Below are positions 43,931 through 52,383 of a stretch of 64,000 nt of DNA, piece after piece. The notes under the pieces were generated by a model that did not search any database, was not told where the DNA came from, and saw nothing but the letters and a program-made list of their open reading frames with translations. Each line of letters starts with the position of its first letter. Position 1 is the stretch's first letter. The DNA is taken from the NCBI RefSeq assembly GCF_004211145.1, contig NZ_SEBS01000007.1, positions 1 through 64,000 of the forward strand, given 5' to 3'. Source of the DNA: Flavobacterium sp. GTDB taxonomy: Bacteria; Bacteroidota; Bacteroidia; Flavobacteriales; Flavobacteriaceae. A program made the position numbers and the translations under genes.

Positions 43931-44581
43931 ATGGCGTTTACGATCGCGATTTCCCATCACCGAACCAACTTCAAACAAAACCGCTGGCTTCAAGCCTTTA
44001 TCACGTTTTTCACGATCTGCTGGATCAATTCGTACATCGGGAACACTGACGTCGCGAACTGGTTTATTGAAAACACGCTCACGTTTATCTTCGTTCTGTT
44101 TCTCGTTTTCTCGTACCGACGATACAAATTCAGCGACCTGAGTTACTTACTCGTTTGCGTTTATTTGTGCCTTCACGTGTACGGATCGAAGTATACGTAT
44201 GCCGAAAATCCGTTCGGGTATTGGCTAAAAGATGCATTGGATTTACCCAGAAACCACTACGACCGCATCGTCCACTTCAGTTTCGGGTTCCTGCTCGCCT
44301 ACCCGATGCGCGAAATGTTCCTCAAATGGTTCAAGTTCCCATCTTGGGTCGCCTGGATGTTACCCATCGAAATCACGTTGTCGATCAGCGGATTCTATGA
44401 ACTCATCGAATGGGCAGTCGCCGACGTATTCTTCAAAGCACAAGGCGATGCGTATTTAGGAACGCAAGGCGACGTCTGGGACGCGCAAAAAGACATTGCG
44501 TTGGCATTTTCGGGCGCCATCATTGCGACTACGATCGTGTCTTTGGTGAAGAAAATCGGGAAGATCCATGAACCGCAGTAG
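43931..44581 (+). CDS. DUF2238 (YjdF-like) membrane protein
   Basis: A 216-residue integral membrane protein with about six helices. The middle and C-terminal parts hold the family pattern LPRNHYDRIVHFSFGFLLAYPM and GTQGDVWDAQKD. The conserved D-R-x-x-H and QGDxWDxQKD residues suggest a polar site in the membrane. No function is known for the family. It stands alone. Confidence 0.9.
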   Translation: MAFTIAISHHRTNFKQNRWLQAFITFFTICWINSYIGNTDVANWFIENTLTFIFVLFLVFSYRRYKFSDLSYLLVCVYLCLHVYGSKYTYAENPFGYWLKDALDLPRNHYDRIVHFSFGFLLAYPMREMFLKWFKFPSWVAWMLPIEITLSISGFYELIEWAVADVFFKAQGDAYLGTQGDVWDAQKDIALAFSGAIIATTIVSLVKKIGKIHEPQ

Positions 44582-44673
44582 TTGCTCAATTGATTTTTGT
44601 TCATTTGTTCATTTGAGTCGATGCTCTCTGCCGGAGACACGAATCTTGCACTCTGAACCTTGCACCATCCAAC

Positions 44674-45315
44674 CTATCCAAAATAAGAAAGCATCCCAAA
44701 ATAAGCCAACGTCAAAAAGAACGTGTCAACCAATCCGTGTACCAGAATGTTGATCCAGATGTTGCGCCATTTCACGTAGATCGCAGCGAAAGCCAATCCG
44801 AAAATGAACGTCACCGCGATTCCCGTCGGGCCTTGGCTGTAATGCGGAAGCGCGAACAACAACGCCGAAATTGGAACATTTATCCACGGATTTTTCCCGA
44901 CAATCTTCTCAAGTTGCAAGATCGAAAAAGCGCGAAACAGCAATTCTTCGCCTATCGCGGCACTAATCCACATGAATCCCAAGTATTTGAAGTATTGTGC
45001 CGATTTGCCTTCGAGGAAAGAAAAAGCGGAATAATCGGCGGGTTCGTTGAACAAGATCGATAATTCGGGCTGCACGAGAAAATCCATCGTCAATTCGATA
45101 CACGCAAAAAGAATCAACACGATCGCGAAGTCTTTAAACGTAAACTTTTTTAATCCCAAAACTCGAAAGTTGTTGTACTGTAAATACGTGATCAAAAAAA
45201 CCACCGCGATCACGACAATCATCGTAAACGGAAACTTCGTATATGGATTGAAAACAAAGGCGAACGCTATCGCCAACGACAACAAAGCGCCAATACGCGT
45301 GGAGAGGAATGACAT
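44674..45315 (-). CDS. CPBP family intramembrane metalloprotease
   Basis: A 213-residue membrane protein with about seven helices. The catalytic motifs are E123-E124-x3-R128 (GEELLFRAF), H158 in FALPHYSQG and H193 in NILVHGLVD, which fit the CAAX/CPBP (Abi) family. Targets are unknown. It is divergent from the cupin gene; two palindromic sites lie between the two genes. Confidence 0.92.
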   Translation of the reverse strand: MSFLSTRIGALLSLAIAFAFVFNPYTKFPFTMIVVIAVVFLITYLQYNNFRVLGLKKFTFKDFAIVLILFACIELTMDFLVQPELSILFNEPADYSAFSFLEGKSAQYFKYLGFMWISAAIGEELLFRAFSILQLEKIVGKNPWINVPISALLFALPHYSQGPTGIAVTFIFGLAFAAIYVKWRNIWINILVHGLVDTFFLTLAYFGMLSYFG

Positions 45316-45359
45316 GATTATGATTTGATTGATTGGACATAAGACCTCTTTTAAAACGC

Positions 45360-45399
45360 TTTGTTACAACTAACTTCAAATTTTTGATGTTGTAACAAA
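45360..45399. promoter_or_regulatory. Candidate operator: two TTGTnACAA sites
   Basis: TTGTTACAA (45361-45369) and TTGTAACAA (45391-45399) are 9-bp palindromes whose starts lie 30 bp apart, about three helical turns. Together they form an 11-bp inverted repeat. They lie in the 130-bp gap between the divergent CPBP and cupin genes. Confidence 0.5.
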
Positions 45400-45445
45400 A
45401 TCAGAATACCAAAGTCTTACCGACTCAATCATTAAATCAAAAATC

Positions 45446-45913
45446 ATGACTTCACAAGACGAAGCGGCTGCCGGCGTGGCCGCAATCAAGATCGTGCGCG
45501 CAGGGCACGGAAACCAATTGAACGTTTTGGGCGATTCCCAAACCATTAAAATCTCAGGTAAGGAAACCAACGGAAAATTCACCGTGATCGAAAATTTCAA
45601 CGAACCCGGAATCGGGATTCCGATGCACGTTCACGAGAACGAGGACGAAATTTTCCACATCATCGAAGGCGAAATGGAATTCACGCTTGAGAATGAGACG
45701 CGCATCCTTAAAAAAGGCGATATGATTTTCCTGCCGAGGAAGGTGCCGCACGCGTTCAAATGCATCGGAAACCACAAAACGAAAGCGGTCGTGACGGTCG
45801 TGCCGTCGGGAATTGAGGATATGTTCAAGTCGCTCAGCGAACTTCCGGTCGGGCCACCGGATTTTGAGAATGTGATGCGGATTTGTGGCGAGTTTGGGAT
45901 TCGGTTTGTTTAG
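45446..45913 (+). CDS. Cupin domain-containing protein
   Basis: A 155-residue single-domain cupin. The metal ligands are in motif 1, H61-x-H63-x4-E68 (MHVHENEDEIFHIIEGEMEF), and H102 in VPHAF of motif 2. Small cupins may be dioxygenases, isomerases or ligand binders; the reaction is unknown. The divergent partner is the CPBP protease gene. Confidence 0.9.
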   Translation: MTSQDEAAAGVAAIKIVRAGHGNQLNVLGDSQTIKISGKETNGKFTVIENFNEPGIGIPMHVHENEDEIFHIIEGEMEFTLENETRILKKGDMIFLPRKVPHAFKCIGNHKTKAVVTVVPSGIEDMFKSLSELPVGPPDFENVMRICGEFGIRFV

Positions 45914-45916
45914 TCG

Positions 45917-46227
45917 GAATGTCGAATGTCGAAAGTCGAAGGACTGGTGTTTTGTGTAAGACGAACGATGAAAGACGAATGACGAAGGACAGGCGTTTTG
46001 GGTAAGACGAATGACGAAGGACTAACGTTCGCGGTAAATCGGACGACTAGCCCCGATTGCAGCGGATAGCCTTTCACTGAAAAAAATAAAGGTTTTGTTG
46101 CGCATAAAGAGCGACCGACGGAAGCTCCTTTAGGCGTTTACAAAACCTGATTTTTTTGTGAAAGCTATGAGCGGAAGGCGGGATAAGCTTAATAAAAAAT
46201 AGTCGAAAGTCGAAAGTGGAAAGTCGA
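45917..46227. other. 550-bp gap before lpdA: words, RNA-like element and an interrupted small frame
   Basis: From 45914 to 46459 no confident gene exists. It holds GTCGAAAG words (45917-45938, 46201-46227 and inverted at 46398-46422), a GACGAATGACGAAGGAC array (45962-46022), the structured element 46048-46190 and a small hydrophobic frame on the minus strand (see findings). Confidence 0.6.
46048..46190 (+). ncRNA. Structured RNA element, copy A (possibly Flavo-1-like)
   Basis: The element starts TAGCCCCGATTGCAGCGG. The outer stem is ATAGCCTTTCAC (46066-46077) with GTGAAAGCTAT (46158-46168), one bulged C; the inner stem is AGGTTTTGT (46090-46098) with ACAAAACCT (46140-46148). The tip holds GCGACCGACGGAAGC (46111-46125). 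The other copy at 52206-52344 keeps both stems with different bases, which is covariation. The strand is assumed from the orientation in which the conserved ends read TAGCCC. It may be one of the flavobacterial Flavo-1 type candidate RNAs; I cannot verify that. Confidence 0.55.
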
Positions 46228-46459
46228 AAAGTCTTAGAGGCTGACGCTTTGAGTAAGACGAAATATCCAGTTCCGATCAAAGCAAATAAACTCGATTACA
46301 AAAATCCGGCAATTGTCGCGAAAGCTATTACAGAAATGGGAATCGCTTTCACAAAAAAACCGAATATCATCGTTAACCGACTCCTCGCCTTTACGACTTT
46401 TTGACTTTCGACTTTCGACTAAATTCCGTAATTTCGTAACCGAAAATTTAAAGACAACC

Positions 46460-47848
46460 ATGAAATACGACATTATAGTTCTAGGAAGCGGCCCGGGCGG
46501 CTACGTTGCTGCGATTCGCGCTTCTCAACTCGGTTTCAAGACCGCGATCATCGAAAAGGAAAACCTTGGCGGAATTTGCTTGAACTGGGGCTGTATCCCG
46601 ACGAAAGCTTTGCTTAAATCGGCACAGGTTTTCGATTATTTGAAACACGCTTCTGACTACGGATTGACCATCACGGCTTTCGACAAAGATTTCGGCGCGG
46701 TCGTAAAACGCTCACGTGGCGTGGCTGAAGGCATGAGCAAAGGGATTGATTTCCTCATGAAGAAAAATAAGATCGACGTGATTAAAGGCTACGGGAAATT
46801 GAAACCGGGCAAGAAAGTCGACGTCAAGGCCGAAGACGGAACTTCTACCGAATATTCAGCCGACCATATCATTATCGCGACCGGAGCGCGTTCCAGAGAA
46901 CTTCCAAACCTGCCGCAAGACGGGAAAAAAGTGATCGGTTACCGCCAGGCGATGAACTTGCCCGAGCAGCCGAAATCGATGATCGTAGTCGGTTCAGGTG
47001 CGATCGGCGTTGAGTTCGCGCACTTTTACAATTCAATGGGAACCGATGTCACGATCGTGGAATTCATGCCGAACGTCGTTCCCGTCGAGGACGAAGATAT
47101 CTCGAAACAATTCGAGCGTTCGCTTAAGAAAAACGGTATTAAAGTAATGACGAATTCGTCGGTTGAGAGAATCGACACGACCGGAACCGGTGTGAAAGCG
47201 TTCGTAAAAACGGCTAAAGGCGAAGAGGTTTTGGAAGCCGATGTGTTGCTTTCGGCTGTCGGAATCAAGACCAACATCGAAAACATCGGATTGGAAGAAG
47301 TCGGCATCGCGACTGACCGAGATAAAATTTTGGTGAATGACTGGTACCAAACCAACATTCCGGGTTATTATGCGATCGGCGATGTCGTTCCGGGCCAGGC
47401 TTTGGCGCACGTCGCGTCGGCCGAAGGAATTACGTGTGTCGAGAAAATCAAAGGTTTGCATGTCGACAAGATTGATTACGGAAACATTCCGGGTTGTACA
47501 TACGCGTCGCCTGAGATCGCTTCGGTCGGTATGACTGAAAAGCAAGCGAAGGAAAAAGGATACGAACTCAAAATCGGGAAATTCCCGTTTACGGCATCCG
47601 GAAAAGCGAAAGCCGCGGGAACGCCCGACGGTTTCGTGAAGGTGATTTTCGACGCGAAATACGGCGAATGGCTTGGTTGCCATATGATCGGTGCCGGAGT
47701 TACCGACATGATCGCCGAAGCAGTCGTGGCGCGCAAACTTGAAACTACGGGCCATGAGATCATCAAGTCGGTTCACCCGCATCCGACGATGAGCGAAGCG
47801 GTTATGGAAGCAGCGGCTGATGCTTATGGTGAAGTAATTCACTTATAG
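46460..47848 (+). CDS. lpdA: Dihydrolipoyl dehydrogenase
   Basis: A 462-residue flavoprotein, the E3 component that reoxidises lipoamide in pyruvate and 2-oxoglutarate dehydrogenase complexes. FAD motif GSGPGGYVAA (9-18), redox cysteines C40 and C45 (GGICLNWGCIPTK), NAD motif GSGAIGVEFA and the His-Glu pair in HPHPTMSEAVMEA are all there. I reject an upstream in-frame extension (46313) since it runs through repeats. Terminator at 47921. No other complex subunits are in the window. Confidence 0.95.
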   Translation: MKYDIIVLGSGPGGYVAAIRASQLGFKTAIIEKENLGGICLNWGCIPTKALLKSAQVFDYLKHASDYGLTITAFDKDFGAVVKRSRGVAEGMSKGIDFLMKKNKIDVIKGYGKLKPGKKVDVKAEDGTSTEYSADHIIIATGARSRELPNLPQDGKKVIGYRQAMNLPEQPKSMIVVGSGAIGVEFAHFYNSMGTDVTIVEFMPNVVPVEDEDISKQFERSLKKNGIKVMTNSSVERIDTTGTGVKAFVKTAKGEEVLEADVLLSAVGIKTNIENIGLEEVGIATDRDKILVNDWYQTNIPGYYAIGDVVPGQALAHVASAEGITCVEKIKGLHVDKIDYGNIPGCTYASPEIASVGMTEKQAKEKGYELKIGKFPFTASGKAKAAGTPDGFVKVIFDAKYGEWLGCHMIGAGVTDMIAEAVVARKLETTGHEIIKSVHPHPTMSEAVMEAAADAYGEVIHL

Positions 47849-47852
47849 TGGT

Positions 47853-48000
47853 GAAGTGCTGAAATGCTTGGTGCTTGAGTGCTAATGTCTTGAATCGTTA
47901 GATGAACGATTTTATATAAAAGAAATCCGTCGTAATTGACGGATTTTTTGTCTTTAAAGTTCTGGATTCAGCACTTCAGCACCAAGCACTTCAGCACTTT
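47853..48000. repeat. Inverted arrays of a GTGCTGAAGTGCTTG word
   Basis: GTGCTGAAATGCTTGGTGCT at 47856-47875 and its complement (CAGCACTTCAGCACCAAGCAC) at 47972-47992 and beyond, flanking the lpdA terminator. Confidence 0.75.
47921..47950 (+). terminator. Terminator of lpdA
   Basis: AAATCCGTC (47923-47931) with GACGGATTT (47938-47946), then Ts. Confidence 0.88.
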
Positions 48001-48410
48001 AATCCAAACCGTATCGCGTCCTTCAAAACGTCAACGTCAATGTCGCTCAATTTTTTGAACTTGATGCAATAGCCCGTTACGCTGGCCTTACCGAGTTTTC
48101 CGGCGTAGGTTTCGGACAGATACGTCTTGTCGTCGAGTCCGAGAATATATACCGAAATTCCCGTTGTGTTCGCGCTCAATCCGATTTGATAGAAATCTTT
48201 GGTCGTGCCGTCGGCGTACGTTATCGTGTAGCGCCCGTACCCGATGTTTGGGTTGGAAACGATTTTGCCGTCGGCGTTTTTACCGTCGAGAAACCACAGT
48301 TCCGCCTTGGGGTTAAGTTCGACAATGCCGGCGTGCAACGTCTGTAAGTCTGCACTTTTTTGTGCAGGTTGACCGTCGATGTAGTCGGCAATTTGTGTTT
48401 GTATGTCCAT
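47991..48410 (-). CDS. DUF1801 domain-containing protein
   Basis: A 139-residue soluble protein of the DUF1801/YdhG-like fold, with PKAELWFLDGKN near residue 35 and a C-terminal ISDIDVDVLKDAIRFG-type helix. The fold is shared with frataxin-like small proteins and is often found near AraC/GyrI-type proteins, as here. Function unknown. Confidence 0.85.
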   Translation of the reverse strand: MDIQTQIADYIDGQPAQKSADLQTLHAGIVELNPKAELWFLDGKNADGKIVSNPNIGYGRYTITYADGTTKDFYQIGLSANTTGISVYILGLDDKTYLSETYAGKLGKASVTGYCIKFKKLSDIDVDVLKDAIRFGLKC

Positions 48411-48468
48411 GGTACGATTTACGTTGGCGAATTTAAAATCCGAATTTCGTTCACCAGACAGACGCGTA

Positions 48469-48933
48469 TCAATGCGGTTGCGGTGTCGCTATAAAAATTT
48501 CCACTTCAGAATTTTTCCCTTTTTGGGACTTTTCCCCATAAACTTCAAAATCATAAGTGTATTTGCGCTGGAGACTTTCGTCAGCCTTCCATATCTCGCT
48601 CCAAATTGTTACGACCGAGTTTGGCAAATCGCCTTTCGCTGTGAATTTCGTAAAATATTCGGGTTCGAATTCGCGGCCGATGAACCCGTCCGGAATTTCG
48701 CTTATCGTTGAAACAGGAACGCCGAGAATCGCTGTGTAATCTTCGGTGTAATCGCTTTTGTAATCCGTATATATACAGAAAATATCGTCAGAGACTTTAT
48801 TGGGAATCTTGTCAAAAACATTTCGAGCATAAAATTTTTCCCAAAGGCCGCCAAGGTCCTCTGATGACCGATTATCCTTATTTGTCGTGCGAGTCGAGAT
48901 CCCAATAATTTTAAATCCTTTTGTCACATCCAT
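48469..48933 (-). CDS. GyrI-like effector-binding domain protein
   Basis: A 154-residue stand-alone ligand-binding domain, the same fold as the effector domain of MerR/AraC activators. Typical parts are GLWEKFYARNVFDKIPNKVS, the CIYTDYKSDYTEDYTAILG core and a C-terminal EVEIFIATP strand. Without DNA-binding part it may bind or degrade hydrophobic compounds. It lies upstream of DUF1801 and downstream of the aldo/keto reductase, all on the minus strand. Confidence 0.88.
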   Translation of the reverse strand: MDVTKGFKIIGISTRTTNKDNRSSEDLGGLWEKFYARNVFDKIPNKVSDDIFCIYTDYKSDYTEDYTAILGVPVSTISEIPDGFIGREFEPEYFTKFTAKGDLPNSVVTIWSEIWKADESLQRKYTYDFEVYGEKSQKGKNSEVEIFIATPQPH

Positions 48934-48954
48934 GTAAATATCTGTTTTTTGTTA

Positions 48955-49950
48955 TCAACGAACTAACTGCAATGTATCGAGCTGCGTTGAGATACTGTCA
49001 ATTTCTTCCTGCGTCAAATTAACTCGCGTCGCACGCGCATTTTGAACGGCTTGTTCGGCGTTGCGCGCCCCGGCCAAAGCGATCGTGATTCCGGGTTGTT
49101 CGATTGTCCAAAGCAAAACGAGCTGCCCGATCGACAAGCCTTTTTCGTCGGCGATTGGTTTGATTTTCTGTAGGAATTCATTCGTGCGTCTTATGTTTTC
49201 GTCTTTGAATTGCCAAAGATTCTTGCGATGGTCGCCCTCGTTGAATTCCTGTCCGGGTTTCATTTTCCCGGTGAGCAGACCGCGGTCCATCGGGCTGTAC
49301 GCAAGAATTCCTTTGTGATGTTCGACGCAATATGGAACCGTTTCTTTTTCGATTTCGCGTCTGAGCATCGAATATGGAACTTGGTTCGACGCGAGCTTGA
49401 CATACTTTTCGGCTTCGGCCATTTGGGACGCGCTGTAGTTGCAAACGCCCGCGTATCGGATCTTCCCATCTTTGATCAACGTGTCGACAGCCTTGAACGT
49501 TTCCTCGATCGGAGTCGTCGAATCGGGCCAATGTATTTGATACAGGTCGATATAATCGGTCCTGAGTCGGCGCAAACTGTCTTCGCATTCCTTAATGACG
49601 CTTTCGGCTCCGGCGTATTTGTAGACATCGATGTCCTTGCCTTGGTTGTTTTGGCTCTTCATCGCGAAATCGCCTTTGGCCAAATCCCAGCGCATTCCGA
49701 ATTTGGTAAGCAAAAATACTTGGTCGCGCGGCAATCCCATGACGGCCTCGCCTACTATTTCCTCGCTGAAACCTTGTCCGTAGATCGGAGCGGTGTCTAT
49801 GGCGTTCACGCCTTCGTCGAACGCGGCTTCGATGGCTTTGATTGCGTCGTTGTTTTCATTTCCGCCCCACATCCAGCCGCCGGCAGCCCAGGCGCCGAAC
49901 GTTATTACGGATAGGTTTAGGTCGGTTTGCCCGAGTTTCCTGTATTTCAT
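48955..49950 (-). CDS. Aldo/keto reductase
   Basis: A 331-residue NADPH-dependent reductase. The tetrad is D52, Y57 (IDTAPIYGQG), K83 (LLTKFG) and the histidine in YQIHWPD. The C-terminal NADP-binding part (ALAGARNAEQAVQN) is typical of the YajO/Tas-like branch. Substrate unknown. Only 21 bp separate its stop from the GyrI-like gene, so a common transcript is probable. Confidence 0.94.
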   Translation of the reverse strand: MKYRKLGQTDLNLSVITFGAWAAGGWMWGGNENNDAIKAIEAAFDEGVNAIDTAPIYGQGFSEEIVGEAVMGLPRDQVFLLTKFGMRWDLAKGDFAMKSQNNQGKDIDVYKYAGAESVIKECEDSLRRLRTDYIDLYQIHWPDSTTPIEETFKAVDTLIKDGKIRYAGVCNYSASQMAEAEKYVKLASNQVPYSMLRREIEKETVPYCVEHHKGILAYSPMDRGLLTGKMKPGQEFNEGDHRKNLWQFKDENIRRTNEFLQKIKPIADEKGLSIGQLVLLWTIEQPGITIALAGARNAEQAVQNARATRVNLTQEEIDSISTQLDTLQLVR

Positions 49951-50270
49951 GAGTTATTATTTTTGACTCGAAGACGCGAAGGCTTTCAGTCGCTTTATTG
50001 TTTGTTGCTGTTACTTTGCACTTTGCACTTTGCACTTTTCGCCACGAAGGCACGAAGGCACGAAGTTTTTGACTGGCGCTTATCAAATTTACGATAAACA
50101 ATGGAAACGCTGATCGCAAATGTTAGCTAGCGTTTACAAACGATTACAATCGGATATAAACGGAAGTAAACGTTTAATCAACGACTGCCAGAAACCATCC
50201 GCCTCACCTTTGTCATGTTAAACGCCATCAAATCACGCCGACTTAAAAAGCAAAAGACATGCACGTCCAG
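49951..50270. other. Gap of 320 bp without gene
   Basis: Contains GAAGACGCGAAGG and CACGAAGGCACGAAGGCACG words (50041-50066) related to the 446-838 tandem repeat, and TTTGCACTTTGCAC words (50013-50039). At 50208 ACCTTTGTCATGTTAAAC looks like a promoter box reading right, but no gene follows in that direction. Confidence 0.6.
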
Positions 50271-50273
50271 AAA

Positions 50274-50684
50274 TCACGAATATTCGCTCTTCTTAAACAT
50301 ATTGTCGACCGCAAAAGAATTGTGCCCGACCATAAACAAGAGTACGCCCAAATAGGCCGCGTGCACGAGTTGTCCCGTGATCGCGTCCCAATTCTCTATC
50401 GTCGTCGACCCGAAAATCAGAATCGACATCACGAAAAGACCCGCGAAGAGCGATTGTTTAGTAAAGAGTCCTATGATGATGAACAGCCCGATCGGGAATT
50501 CCAAAACGGGCAAAGCATAACAGAAAGGTGAAACAAGTTCAGGCGGAAGAAACGATTTTTCCATGGTCTTGAGCATCCACTCGCTGAACTGGTCGAGTTT
50601 GGGCAAACGCACCAATCCATGCCCGAAAAAAGACAAACCAATCGGAAGCCTTGCCGCGAAAAAAGTGTAGTTGTGTGTTCTCAT
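50274..50684 (-). CDS. DoxX family membrane protein
   Basis: A 136-residue protein with four helices. The start MRTHNYTFFAARLPIGLSFF and the GHGLVRLPKL motif after helix 1 are typical of the DoxX/TQO-small-subunit family. Members have been linked to quinone chemistry and redox balance, but the role here is unknown. I chose the ATG at 50684 over one nine codons upstream. Confidence 0.88.
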   Translation of the reverse strand: MRTHNYTFFAARLPIGLSFFGHGLVRLPKLDQFSEWMLKTMEKSFLPPELVSPFCYALPVLEFPIGLFIIIGLFTKQSLFAGLFVMSILIFGSTTIENWDAITGQLVHAAYLGVLLFMVGHNSFAVDNMFKKSEYS

Positions 50685-50807
50685 ATATCGGAGTTTACTT
50701 AAAGTTAGCAAATAGGTTCGAGAAGATTTTGGTGTTTATGAAAAGTTTAGTTTCGTTTGGTCGTTAAAAATCAGCAAATCATTATATTTATTTTAGAATA
50801 CATATTT

Positions 50808-52199
50808 ATGAAATCATTCCTGAAATTTTCGGCAGTCCTGGCAATCGTGTGTTTTACGGGTTGCGAAACATCGGTAAAAAACAATATCAAAACCGGTGAT
50901 GATAAATACAAGCCTGTCGAATATGTGAAAGTCAAGCATCCCGATTGGAGCAAAAACGCCACGATCTATGAAGTAAACGTGCGCCAATTCACGCCCGAAG
51001 GCACATTCAAAGCATTCGAATCACATTTGCCTAGGCTCAAGGATTTAGGTGTCGACATTATTTGGCTCATGCCGATTCATCCGATCGGTGTCGAGAAACG
51101 CAAAGGAACGCTGGGCAGCGAATATTCGGTCAAAGACTATTTCGGCGTGAATCCTGAATTCGGGAACAAAGAAGATTTCAAACATCTGGTCGACAAGATC
51201 CACGAGATGGGAATGTATGTGATCATCGATTGGGTCGCGAATCATTCGGCCTGGGATAATCCACTCGCGAAAGATCATCCCGATTGGTATTCCAAAACGC
51301 CCGAGGGAAATTTCCAACCCACGCCTTGGTACGACTGGGATGACGTGATAGATTTTGACTACGACAAGCCTGAACTCCGCAAATATATGACAAGCGCTTT
51401 GGTCTATTGGGTCAAAGACTTCAATATCGACGGTTACCGTTGCGACACGGCAGGTTTCATTCCGACCGATTTCTGGAACAATGCGCGCGCTGAAATGGAT
51501 GCCGTAAAACCGGTTTTCATGCTCGGTGAGTGGGAATCACGCGACTTGCACGAATATGCGTTCGACGCCACGTATTCATGGTCGCTTTGGAGTGCGATGA
51601 CGGCCGTAACCAAAGACGGCAAAGGAATCGGGCAACTCGTCGAATATATGGCGCACGACGAAAGCACTTTTCCGCACGGTGGTTATCGCATGTTGTTTAC
51701 TGAAAACCACGACAAAAATTCATGGGAAGGCAACCAGGAATTGAACTTCGGGCCGGCACTCAAAGCTTCGATGGTTTTGTGTTCTACCGTAAACGGCATG
51801 CCATTGATCTATGGAGGTCAGGAAGCCGGGCTTGCACGCTCCATAAAATTCTTCGACAAAGACCCGATCGATTGGTCAAAAATGCAGTACGCTGACATGT
51901 ATAAAACGCTTTTTGCACTAAAGCACAAGAACCACGCGCTCTGGAATGGTGACAATGGTGGTCACATGATCCGAATTTACAGTGACAAAATGGATAAAGT
52001 AATTTCATTTTCTCGCACCATGGAGGATGATCGCGTAGTTACGATCGTCAATTACAGCAAGGAAATGGTTTCAGTGAAACTCGACTCAAAATACCAAAAA
52101 GGAAAATACAAGGAACTATTCAGTGGCAAGGAAATCGAATTGAAAGGCGACGATGTTTTCGAGATGAAACCTTGGGATTACTTGGTTTTGGTCAAATAA
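50808..52199 (+). CDS. GH13 alpha-amylase lipoprotein
   Basis: A 463-residue outer-envelope glycosidase that hydrolyses alpha-1,4-glucans. The signal peptide ends in a lipobox FTGC (Cys19). GH13 motifs: DWVANH (141-146), nucleophile D213 (GYRCDTAG), acid/base E241 (LGEWES) and D302 (ENHDKNS). The C-terminal ~70 residues are a beta domain. No susCD genes are near. The GH97 gene 5 kb on may act on the products. Confidence 0.94.
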   Translation: MKSFLKFSAVLAIVCFTGCETSVKNNIKTGDDKYKPVEYVKVKHPDWSKNATIYEVNVRQFTPEGTFKAFESHLPRLKDLGVDIIWLMPIHPIGVEKRKGTLGSEYSVKDYFGVNPEFGNKEDFKHLVDKIHEMGMYVIIDWVANHSAWDNPLAKDHPDWYSKTPEGNFQPTPWYDWDDVIDFDYDKPELRKYMTSALVYWVKDFNIDGYRCDTAGFIPTDFWNNARAEMDAVKPVFMLGEWESRDLHEYAFDATYSWSLWSAMTAVTKDGKGIGQLVEYMAHDESTFPHGGYRMLFTENHDKNSWEGNQELNFGPALKASMVLCSTVNGMPLIYGGQEAGLARSIKFFDKDPIDWSKMQYADMYKTLFALKHKNHALWNGDNGGHMIRIYSDKMDKVISFSRTMEDDRVVTIVNYSKEMVSVKLDSKYQKGKYKELFSGKEIELKGDDVFEMKPWDYLVLVK

Positions 52200-52205
52200 G
52201 TTGGA

Positions 52206-52344
52206 GCTGTTCCGGCTATACGCTACTAGCTTTACAAAAAATCTCCGTTTTTGCGACCGCTTTATCCTGCTTCCGTTGGTCGCCGTCAAAGCGGGCAAAA
52301 AATGGAGATTTTCCGGTAAAGGCTAACCGCTGCTATCCGGGCTA
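52206..52344 (-). ncRNA. Structured RNA element, copy B (possibly Flavo-1-like)
   Basis: On the minus strand it starts TAGCCCGGATAGCAGCGG. The outer stem pairs TAGCCTTTAC (52325-52316) with GTAAAGCTA (52235-52227), keeping the bulge seen in copy A. The inner stem is AATCTCC (52310-52304) with GGAGATT (52246-52240). The tip is GCGACCAACGGAAGC. Stem bases differ from copy A in pairs, while loop and tip are almost identical. Confidence 0.55.
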
Positions 52345-52383
52345 AACTTACCGTCTCGAAAGTCGCTCTGGATTTTATTACCG

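Noticed and set aside
44568..44753. 61-aa frame after the DUF2238 gene
   Set aside because: It lies in a low-complexity gap and continues into the antisense of the CPBP gene; no features support it.
46216..46404. 62-aa open frame on the plus strand before lpdA
   Set aside because: Begins and ends inside GTCGAAAG words; the opposite strand offers a hydrophobic frame that is the better candidate, so I list only that.
50200..50274. Small gene downstream of ACCTTTGTCATG at 50208
   Set aside because: The ATG frame runs antisense into doxX and is not protein-like; the upstream block of the shared promoter is missing, so I do not call a promoter either.
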